Positions 21,980 through 33,957 of a stretch of DNA of 64,000 nt are shown one piece after another. Under the pieces are notes generated by a model. It saw only the letters and a program-made list of their open reading frames with translations, did no database searches and was not told the DNA's origin. Source of the stretch: Lasiodiplodia sp. COLG20 (Eukaryota; Ascomycota; Dothideomycetes; Botryosphaeriales; Botryosphaeriaceae); contig VNWV01000005.1 of the NCBI GenBank assembly GCA_009801085.1, positions 2,728,001 to 2,792,000 on the forward strand. Reading direction: 5' to 3'. The position numbers and the translations under genes are program-made. Positions within the stretch are counted from its first letter, which is position 1. Each line of letters begins with the position of its first letter.

Positions 21980-22740
21980 GGCGGTGTTGGAGGCGGCAGT
22001 CGTGAGCTTGGTGAGATGCCGCGGGTGGAGGGCGGAGCTTAGTTGACAGGGCGCGCGAGGGGCAGCGCCAGCGCCAGGCGCGGGGCTTTTTCAGGGTTCA
22101 GGGTCAGCCACGCGCAAGAATATGCAGTGCAGAACGCGCCGGCCGACCTCGCCCCTTAATCGAACCGCAACGGCGTACGGGAATAACGCTCAAATACGTC
22201 TACGTAACTGCATTAGCGCTACCGTCGATTTTCTAGAAATTCCAGGTCTTCTTCCCGCCCCGATTCTCTGGTGTCGAGATGTAGGCGGATCGCCTGCATG
22301 CGCGTGTCGTCTAATAGAGCTTATGCTATAACGTAGATTAAGCTCCCTGGCTCTGCCAGGAGTGTTTCACTATTCATAGCACATATCCGTCATGATGGTA
22401 TTTTAAACAAGCGGCATTCGTTCAGCTTGCCACCATTGCGACTCGACGGCGCCACCGCATGACTCGGCGAGCACGAACCTCCGTCTTTTCAATGCCTCGA
22501 CGATCAATTCGTGCGCGCGCAGCAGCGCAATTTCGTGCGCATCGTTCATCAGCAGAGGCGCTCGCTGCCAGACATGTCCCACTGCGACTCTGACTCCGCC
22601 TGCCTGCCCTGGACGCCGCGCTTCCAGTGACGGACAACGATTCGCGGCTCGCAGCGCGACTGTCGGCGCCTCACGATTGGGCTTAGGCGCTCCTCACCAC
22701 AGCCTCTCCCGTCCCTGACCGGCCCCTGGGCCTGGGAATC
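21980..22740. other. Divergent promoter region, ECT1 / unknown conserved gene
   Basis: A 761-bp spacer between divergent genes. No gene or clear element recognised. Confidence 0.5.
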
Positions 22741-24232
22741 ATGGTCTCCTCCTCCACCGCGCCCACCTCCACCTCGAGTGCAACTTCGCACTCGTTCCTG
22801 CCGCGCAAGCCCTCGCTCTTCCGCCGCGACAGATCGCGCAACAAGGACGGCGCCGACCTGCCTCCCCGCAGCAGCACGCCCCAGCCCACCAGATCCGTGA
22901 CGCCCGTCCCGCCTATTGACGAGTCAGACGTCGTTTCGAACAGCTCGCCGACGCATCGCGGGAAGCATTCCTCGCGGCACAGCTTCGCGTCATCCGTCGC
23001 AGACTTCGGCTCCAGCTTGCGCCGCTCTGCCTCCCTGCGCTCCTCGTCGTCCAATTCCGCCAAGGAGCAGCCGCTGCCGTCGTCGTCCCTGGCCCAGGCG
23101 ACCCTCTCTCCCGAGAAGCCCACCTTTGCTGCCAATGCCTCGTCGAACAAGCTCCTCGCCACTTTCACGCGCGGTCGCCAGAAATCCTACGACGCCAGTG
23201 CAGCTGCAGTAGCCAACGAGCCCAAAACACCCGGAATGGCCAACACCGTCGGTGCCACGCACGGCATGTGGGCCTCGCGCCCGTCGGGCACCGCGCATTC
23301 GAACTTGGCCTTTGGCCAGAACAGCACCGCCCTGGGCGCTCCCGCCAACATCCCTCCTGTCCCTTCCGCTGCCGGCGGACACAATCCACACGCAATCTTC
23401 CAGCACATCCATGACATGTCGTCGAAGCGCATATCGACCTTGGACTACCTCCGGAAAGCGTGAGTCTTGGCGGCACTTCTACCACGGCGCAACAGACACT
23501 GACAGCTGTACCAGGCACGACGGCAGGGTCTACTGGTTCAACACGCTACTGTTCAACAAAACCGACCTCAACAAGCTCCCTTACTTTTCGCAGAAGACCC
23601 TTTCTAAGCGAGCCACCAACTACCTGCTCCTCGGTTTCTCGCTCCCCACAATCCTGGATCTCAATTCCAACAGCGCTTCCGACTACCTGAAGGCACTCAA
23701 TGCGCTGCTCATCGAGTTCGAGACGTACCAATCGATCCATCCGCCCGACGGAAACGTGTCGAGCAGCTTGGGTCGCGGCCGTGTAGCGGGCATGTTCAAG
23801 AGGGCGACGCACGCGGCGTCCGGAGCAGCGAAGGGCAGACGGCAGAGCTCCGCCACGGAAATCGGGCTGATGGAGGTCAGCGACGTCAGTTCAGCGCCCA
23901 TGCTCCCCAGCGGCGAGCACAACGACCACCTGCTCCCCGGCGAGGAGTACACGCACCTCATGACGCCGCACCTGCCCTTCGAGCCCGACTTCTTTGAGAC
24001 TTTCTCGACGCTGTGCGACGTCCTGATCGACTGCTACACGAAGATCATGAGCTTGGTGAACGGCCCAGAGACGTGTGGGCCCGGTGTGGGGGAGCTGTTC
24101 GCGAAGGCGGATGCACGTGTACGAAAGATCATCGTTGCTGGAGTGGTCCGAGAGTTCGAAGATGCAAGTCGCTCCGGCGTGAAACAGGAGGTTGCAGGCG
24201 TCGGCAAAGTCGTTCTCGGTGGGCTGATGTAA
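22741..24232 (+). CDS. Conserved-looking fungal protein, function unknown
   Basis: Predicted 478-residue protein. Exon 1 is 22741-23459, exon 2 is 23515-24232; the 55-bp intron (GTGAGT..TACCAG) restores phase and joins YLRKA to HDGRVYWFNTLLF. The N-terminal about 210 residues are Ser/Pro/Arg-rich and look disordered (many SP/TP sites, phosphorylation-prone). The second half is ordered: DGRVYWFNTLLFNKTDLNKL, FLLGFSLPTILDLN-like helices, a disordered insert, and LPFEPDFFETFSTLCDVLIDCYTKIM. The C-terminal half reads like a folded domain of an uncharacterised fungal family. No catalytic motif, signal or membrane segment seen. I do not assign a function. Confidence 0.85.
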
Positions 24233-25043
24233 GTGGAGCATGTATACCCGGGTGTACTACCCAATTTTCTATGCGCAAGTGGAGGGCGTTTTTTTCTTTT
24301 TTTTGTTTTAATGCTCGAGGAGCGGAGGTGACGGAACGGGTCGGCACCAACAGACATGACCGCATGATCAGGGCTCAGCATTTGATGCATCTAACGCCTT
24401 TTTCTTTTGGATACCTCGGAGACAGGAGATGGGGTTGAAAAGCACATGATACCTTCCGCTGCAGACATGCAGACGGAAAATTGCAGGAGATTGGCTTGAT
24501 GGGTTTCGGTTGTGTTTTGTTCGTGTTTTTTTTACCGCATTATATACCACACTCTGTTTTCGCTTTGTGGATTTCAGCATCAGAAGGACGAGATGCATAA
24601 TCTCAGTGCGGCATAGATACCGGAATGAGGGGTGGGTGTTGAGTTCATGGGAGTTCAAGCAGGGTCCGGACTATACCTGGGGCATGGAGGGGGGTAGGAC
24701 AAGCGTGCAAGATACATAATAGTAATAACATGTTTGCTGGAATGTCAATGTGCATTATCAAGGAATTCCTGCCAGCTGGAAACGTCAGTCGCTGGCGGGC
24801 CACATGGCACGGTAGGGTCCCTAGCTCTGTGCGCGGGACCGTCTTGCGAGCCAGGGTCAATTCGGGAGCTGTCGGCAGGGAGCGGTGGGCTGGTCAGCCA
24901 ACCGACCGGGAGATCGCGCGTGTGGTGACGACATAAAGCTTCTCTGGAGCTTAACGCGTAGTTAGTAGAGCTCAGTCCTTTTACAAAATTCCCCGCCCAC
25001 CGCCTCTACTCTCCTCACACAATCGATTTCTGAGCAACGAGCC
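24233..25043. other. Intergenic region
   Basis: An 811-bp spacer between tandem plus-strand genes: 3' UTR of the first (T-rich near 24290-24310) and promoter of the second. No gene recognised. Confidence 0.5.
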
Positions 25044-26244
25044 ATGGCAATTGTTCAGAATTGGCTCCCGCCCTCGCGCGAGAATTGGGAGCTCATCAGC
25101 TCAGTTTGGCAGCTATTTCCGCTGGTGAGTACTGCAAAACCCGCACTCTCAAGCATCTATCCGTTCCTCTGCGCTGCGCATCCCCGCCGGCATTCCGCGG
25201 AAACGCAAGTTCTTCATTCCCGAGTGCGTGCTACGCGCCAGCCGACGTGCCTCCATCCGTCTCAGCTTGCGCTGCGCACTGATGCCCCCTCTCTTCAAAG
25301 ATCTGACGCGTCTTCGAAAGGGCGAAGAACACCAGCTGACGTGATACTACCCAGTTCGCCGCGGTCCAATGGTTCATCGACTGGTACCCGCAGGGCAAGA
25401 CGTCGACGGACTCGCGCTGGAACCTGCCGGGCAAGTGGGCATGGTTCACGATGGAGATACCCGGCGCCGCCACGCTGCTATACATCATGTACACCCTACC
25501 TAAGGAGCTCAACCTGACCGAGCCGCTGCCCTGGGGCAACTGGACCATGGCAGGGATGTTTGTGCGTCGATCTTTCTCCTTCCTCCCCTCCCTCCTCCTT
25601 CGCCTCCTCTCGTCTCTTTCCCACCAGCTAGAAACACTGTTTACTCACGAATGTGTGAATGAAAGACAATCCACTACGCCTACCGCGCGGTCCTCGCGCC
25701 GCTCTTCCTCAACCCGAGCATGTCGCCCATCCACCCCTTCGTCTGGGCCTGCGCCACTTGCTGGCAGCTCTTCAACGCCGTGTCGCTGGGCGGCTGGCTG
25801 GCCGGCCACGGCCCGCGCACGCCGCACGACTGGGCCGGCCGCCTGTACTTCGCCGAGGTCGGCCTGGTCGTCTGGGGCTGGGGCCTGCTCGCCAACATGT
25901 ACCACGACGACGACCTGCGCGAGATCCGCCGCGCCGCCGCGCGCCGCCAGCAGCGCGAGGCCGAGAAGACGGGCAAGCCCGTCGAGGGCGTCGACAAGGT
26001 GTACATGCTGCCCAAGAACGGACTGTTCAGGTGGGTGCTGTACGCGCACTACTTGTGCGAGTGGGTCGAGTGGTGCGGGTTCTGGATGGTCGGCGGTTGG
26101 GGCTGCACCCCGGCGAGGAGCTTCGTGCTGAATGAGATTTCGACCATGCTGCCGCGGGCGGTGCAGGGCAAGAGGTGGTATATTAAGAAGTTTGGAGCGG
26201 ATAAGGTGGGAAACAGGAAAGCGGCGATTCCGGGGATCCTTTAG
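25044..26244 (+). CDS. 3-oxo-5-alpha-steroid 4-dehydrogenase (steroid 5-alpha-reductase) family protein
   Basis: Predicted 288-residue membrane enzyme with a C-terminal steroid 5-alpha-reductase-type domain, which reduces a C=C bond with NADPH. Exons: 25044-25124, 25355-25561 and 25666-26244; introns 230 bp (GTGAGT..TACCCAG) and 104 bp (GTGCGT..GAAAG), all phase 0. Several hydrophobic segments are visible: IPGAATLLYIMYTL, FVWACATCWQLFNAV, FAEVGLVVWGWGLL and LYAHYLCEWVEWCGFWMVGGW. The family C-terminus NEISTMLPRAVQGKRWYIKKFG is intact. ER location is likely by family. The substrate is unknown: fungal relatives include steroid reductases and polyprenol or very-long-chain enoyl reductases, but TSC13 and DFG10 look less similar. 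Confidence 0.88.
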
Positions 26245-26590
26245 GTAATAATAGTCAGTGGCTTATGCTGTGCAGCGTGATTTAACGGGGCCCATGAGAG
26301 GCGTTCAAGACTGAATGACCAGGGTAATATAGAACATTAATATAGATTCCAGTATGTGCAAAGTCTATAGGCAGAAAAAGGGACATAACCTCATGTACTC
26401 GATCGTCTTTACAAATGACATCAAACCCCTCCAGGAAAGCATGCACTCCAACGAAGAACAAGGGTATCATCGACATCAACCAGCCTCGCTCTTCCCCCTT
26501 TCTCCTCTCGGCCTGCTCCCCCAGCACTCAAGCGCGGCTCTCGAGCGGACTCCTCTCACACAACATCCAGTCAGCTTTTCCCCATCTTTC
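26245..26590. other. Convergent 3' region
   Basis: A 346-bp spacer between the 3' ends of two convergent genes. Nothing recognised. Confidence 0.5.
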
Positions 26591-27066
26591 TCATTTCTCT
26601 CCACCACCACTCTTCCTAATCCTCTCCCACGCCCCCAACGCCGCCTCCTCGACCTCGCGCCCCACCTCGCGCCAGTCCGTCTCTTGCACGCGCCGCACCG
26701 CCCGCTCGACCTCCCGATTCCACCTGTCCTTGGCGAGGTCCTCTATGCCGGCGCTGTGCTCGCGCATCGACGGCGGCGTGTAGATGCGGTCCGGGTCGTA
26801 GATTTGCTTGAGCAGGTGCGCCGACTGGCGGACGGAGAGGGACTGCTGCAGGCGGTTGCGCTGGTGCATGAGGGTCGAGAGGTAGAGCGCGGACGAGGTG
26901 AGGGTGACGCCGCCGATCTGTGGAAGAGTTAATTAGCTGGAGCGTGGAGGGAGGCGAGTCTCGTGGTGGGGGGGCTTGGTGGGGAGACCGGGAGAGGGGG
27001 CTGGTACGGAGAAGAAGGGGGAAGGGGGAAAAAGGGAGAACGTACGAAGCCGGCTATGAAGCCCAT
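26591..27066 (-). CDS. MIC12: MICOS complex subunit MIC12
   Basis: Predicted 115-residue mitochondrial inner-membrane protein of the MICOS complex, which shapes crista junctions. Exon 1 is 27046-27066 (only 21 bp) and exon 2 is 26591-26917; the 128-bp intron is GTACGT..TCCACAG, phase 0. The joined N-terminus MGFIAGFIGGVTLTSSALYLS is a single glycine-containing membrane segment typical of MIC12, followed by the MHQRNRLQQ block and an arginine/glutamate-rich amphipathic tail with DRWNREVERAVRRVQ. Length fits the family. It is head to head with the mitoribosomal bL17m gene. Confidence 0.88.
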
Positions 27067-27657
27067 GATGTGCGGTCGTTTCGAAGGCTGATTTCGTTTG
27101 GTGTTTAATGGGGAGCTAGGAGCTCTGGTTCGCGTCGCAGGGATGAGATGAGCTGCTGCGGCGTGGGTTGCGTGCTGGTTGGTCGCGTGTCTGCGCGGGA
27201 AGAGAAGCGAATGATTTTTGTCGAGCTCTCGGGTGAGCAGGTGTAGGTAGAAGTCGTACACCAAAAAGGCGGCGGAATCGGGACGAGTAAAAGTAGAGGC
27301 TATGGATTGATTGGGAGCTCCGAGCACGGCGGCGATAGAGAGATTATCAGCGGGAAGCACGCACGAGCGTCGTCGCCGTCTTGGCGTGAATTTCTCCGAC
27401 TGCACCACCACCGCCTGTCCGCTGGGAAAGCAGATCACCTCCGTCCCATCAGCCATTGCGCTTTCCCCGCCACCGCCTGTCCAATTGCGCCCGTGCACCG
27501 GGCTGCAGCTTGCTGCCACAGTCACCTTAGCCCACCTACCAGTCTGGAACGTATCCCTCAGAGCGCGCCCTGACACGAAACCTTTCGTTGAACCACCTCC
27601 GCGGCGCGCCCGCCTTCTCGACCCTTCCGCAAACCGCGCGACCCTCATACCGTCACA
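27067..27657. other. Shared divergent promoter, MIC12 / bL17m
   Basis: A 591-bp spacer between two nuclear genes for mitochondrial proteins, transcribed away from each other. It must carry both promoters. No specific binding site is asserted. Confidence 0.6.
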
Positions 27658-28399
27658 ATGGCTGGCGGCGCCGCGAAATATAGGCACCTGTCTCGTAAGA
27701 GCTCGCACAGGCAAGCCCTGCTGCGCAACCTGGTGACCTCGCTATTCGAGCATGAGAGCATCCAGACGACATGGCACAAGGCAAAGGAAGCACAGAGGAT
27801 TGCAGACAAGCTCATCACCTTGGGCAAGAAGAACACCGAAAATAGCAGGAGAAAAGCAACAGAAGTCTTCTACGTACGTTGAACACCGTCAGGACTCATA
27901 TGTGGTGGGATCGGGTACCCACGGCACAGTGCCGGTCCGAGATTGGCGGCGCAATAGCTGATGATCCTTATGACTGTCCCAATAGCGCCCCGTCGAGCTC
28001 ATCCCGAAGCTGTTCGGCCCCTTGCGCGAGCGCTACGCCGACCGGCCCGGCGGCTACACGCGCGTGCTGCGCATCGAGCCGCTCAAGGAGGACCAAGCCG
28101 CCTCGGCCATCCTCGAGCTCGTCGACTCGCCCAAGGATATCCGCTTTGCCATGATGGCCAAGGTCCTGGCCCGCCAGCGCTCCGAGAACCTGCCCGAGAC
28201 CCCCATTACCCGCGCCAACCTGAAGAAGGTTATGCAGTTCCGTGGCGACAAGGGCAAGGATCAGATGGAGAAGATGGTCGAGAAGTTTGCGAAGTTGACG
28301 GCTGAAGGCAAGGAGGTGAAGGAAGTCCACCAAAAGAAGGTCTACCCTGACCCGTTGAACCCCACCAAGGGCAAGAAGGGATCGCCGTACAAGTGGTAA
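27658..28399 (+). CDS. MRPL8: Mitochondrial large-subunit ribosomal protein bL17m
   Basis: Predicted 209-residue nuclear-encoded mitoribosomal protein. Exon 1 is 27658-27873, exon 2 is 27986-28399; the 112-bp intron is GTACGT..CAATAG, phase 0. The bacterial L17 core is unmistakable: YRHLSRKSSHRQALLRNLVTS, TTWHKAKEAQRIADKLITLGKK, then RPVELIPKLFGPLRERYADRPGGYTR after the intron, and VLRIEPLKEDQA. A lysine-rich C-terminal extension of about 80 residues follows, as in fungal mitochondrial homologues. No long presequence, as is common for L17m. Confidence 0.95.
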
Positions 28400-29355
28400 A
28401 CTGAGGAGAATATTGTTTCCTAGCCGGGGGAGGATTTTGTGGAAAAAAGAATATGAAGGTATTTGGCCGATTAGAGGGCTTATGGAAGAGCGGCGGATAT
28501 GTGTACATGTATTAACAACAGTTCAATCGCGATCTTGGAAGACATTGCCGCGTCTGGCATCCATTGACAGGATGTGAGCAGTGTCCTTGGCTGACGATTG
28601 CCATTGTATGCGAATATCTGTGAGGCACGTAGATGCTGCACACCGCAGTTACTTTCTTCCCGTTGGACTTTAAGAGGCTGCTGGACACCAAGCCGAAATT
28701 CCATTCAGAGCAACCCCATGCATAGTTGGTAGACAGCTTTTGGGGGCTTTATTGATATCAGAAGCTTATTGGTATAGTCGCCGCGTAAGACTATATCTAA
28801 GCAGAACCACCAATATCAGGACCTGTACAATCAACTATCGTCTCGACATACGGCTTCATAAATGTGTGCTCTTCAGCGGCTATTGGCGAACATAGACATG
28901 ACAGCTGATCTTTATCCTCCTGAGGCCAAGTTTATGAGGCACCAACAAGATCTCGGATGTTGGCTCATCCATACTCTCTTCGTCCATCCACCGTGGACAT
29001 ACTTTCATATGGACACTTTAATTCTCCTTTCTCTGAGTCTGCGTTTGACTACGCGGACCATCCTCATAGCCAAGCGGCACAAAGCTTCGGCAAGAACTAT
29101 CAAGAAATTAAGAAACTCTTTTCGCTAATGACACATGAGTAATTGTTACGACCTCGTTACACCCCTTCACACCATTGCCTTGATCCGTCTCTCGAGACTC
29201 CTCTAGCCTAGACAAGCACGATCTGAAAACCCTCCCAGGTACACTCTTCCATCTCCTTGGGGAATCTTGCATCATCCAACTACACTTGACTTCTCCTTCT
29301 AGGTCGTCATTCCATAAGAGATGACGCCTTTTCATTCTTATCACCTCGATTACAT
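28400..29355. other. Convergent intergenic region with an unexplained small ORF
   Basis: A 956-bp spacer between convergent genes. 28924-29142 (+) is an open frame whose last 60 codons from ATG 28957 read protein-like (ending QEIKKLFSLMTHE), but I recognise no family and no upstream exon. Confidence 0.4.
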
Positions 29356-31930
<2,575 letters not shown>

Positions 31931-33957
31931 GGTGGCAGCTGGACAGGGTTGGCGGGGTGTGTCGGCGGCGGTCGCGTGGAAGGCGCAGCGGCTGAGTGCA
32001 GAGCGGGGGTGACGATGCTCGGGCGCGCGGCGGCGGAGCTCTGGGAGAGTGGGCCGTCGCTTTTTAAAGGTGCGACTGCAAGGGCAGGCTGGGTGGACAG
32101 ATGTGCAGTGGGTGGAAGCGGCCACATTGAGGTTGTAGGCGGTGATCCCGAAGTGGCCTAGCCGGCCAATCGGCGCAGAGGGCAGCCGTGGCTCCGCGAC
32201 CGGGGGCTACAAAACCGCGGCCGCGCCGCGCAAATCCTTTTTCCTCATCAACTACCGCCGGCAACAAATCACATTACTGTCGACAGCTCCTCCCTTCAGT
32301 ATGGATGCTGTTTTCGCGCCGTGCGGAGACCGACTACCCATGGCTGGGCGCCTGACTTCGATAGGTCGTTTCGACTTGCAGGAGATGTTAGGAATCAGCA
32401 GAGGTTACATATCGCGCATCGCGCTGGCGCTCAATCACCTGCCTCACTAGGAGGCCCGGCTTCGATGAAGAGTGGCGCGGCTCCCATAGACTGGGCTGGT
32501 ACTATGAAGATAGGCGCGCATTGTGGATGTAATTGTGAATGCACTGCACGAAGGCGGGCACCCTGCCGTGTCCACAGGCATCATTCGGGCATATTCGATC
32601 GGGCACTGCGTGGGGCTCCTCTGCGCCTAGACTTCCATGTCCATGCCCAGAATTCATCTGCTGTGCAACCTCGCCTTTGGAGGACTGGCTTACCTTGTTC
32701 CTTACGAGCCTTGGTGAGTTAGTGTTGGGTGTTGCACCAGGTACCTTCAAAGTCGCATAAATGGTCAGCAGCCGGGAGTGCGGTCATCGTAGTGCAGCTC
32801 AGACCATGCATAGTTTGCATGTAGCTATTGCCGAACGAACTCTTCCGTCTAGACGATTTCCACGATTCATCATGACTGCCTGACTTGGAGCATCACGAGC
32901 GGAAAGGCCGCGAAACGAAGCTGCATCTTGACCGACACTCGTCGCGGCCGGCGGGATGCAATCATTTAATTGTTTAGTTCTTATCTATATAGCATCCCTT
33001 TAAAGCCAAAGTCCCCTCGTCCCGTATGGAGACCAAGTGTCGTCTTGAAGTGTCGTGAACCTTGGTAGTGACACGGCTGGCACCTGTAGACGTACCTATA
33101 GCGCCATAGGTCCGAAGTTGACAATTCTTGGCGTGTACAAGATTCAATTGCAGCTTGGGGACTATATATACTGCACAAGCTTGAGATCCTGTTCGTGGTG
33201 TTCGTCCCTGGCGCAACCTATGACTTTCAAACTCCCGTCTCCAAAATTTCTCCACCAAACAACCTCCTCGTCTCCCAAACTGCAAGAGACCGGAGGGAAT
33301 GAAGTGCTCGCAGAGTACTTCAATAATTTTCAAAGGCCTGATGCATGTTGCCGGTCTTGTTGTGTCCATTTCGGATGTCGTGCTAGCGCGACTCCATCGA
33401 GTTTGCTCACGCACCTCACCTCAGCTGTTCTCCGTACCCCAACATCCTACTGTCCTGGCCCAAATTTCTTATGCTACTCGGCGGCACTTTCACATGCTCT
33501 TCTGCCTAGTGTTTCATCTGTTTCAAAATTGCTATTGTACGTTCTGCACTCTCTCGCCGCGCTCCAGAAACTGACTGTCTACAGTGCTTGCGAATGCCCT
33601 CACCTTCGTTCAGACAACCACTTTCGGCTTAGCCAACCCCTGTCGGCCCTCCAAGTGTTTCAGATAATAGCAGCTGAATGAAGCTGCCCGTAAAGAAACA
33701 GTTGAAGCAGGCAATGCCTATTGTCGAAGATGCCTATTGTCTTGAGAGACTTTTATCAGAGGCTCTGCTCTTCTTCTTGGAGCTCTCTTTGCCTTTTGCC
33801 TTAAGCTTCATCTTCTTCGACCGTCTTTTGACCTTCAGCGATTGTCAGCGATATTCGACCTCTTTGCTTCACAGCCTCCCTCAGCTTCAAGCTTCGTCTG
33901 CAGCTCACACCCTCCGCTCAGTACTCTCGTCTGGTTACGATTGTATCATCCTCCATC
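31931..33957. other. 2.0-kb divergent intergenic region
   Basis: Between SEC23 and the UIM-repeat gene. It holds open frames up to 208 codons (33055-33681, +) that show no family features. 33690-33957 is pyrimidine-rich, as in fungal promoters. Nothing else recognised. Confidence 0.45.

Noticed and set aside
33190..33260. tRNA-like stretch on the minus strand
   Set aside because: No GGTTCGANTCC-type T-arm or acceptor stem could be built.
33055..33681. 208-codon plus-strand frame in an intergenic region
   Set aside because: Composition is unlike coding sequence here (Ser/Cys/Leu scatter), with no family features; an overlapping minus-strand frame is equally open.
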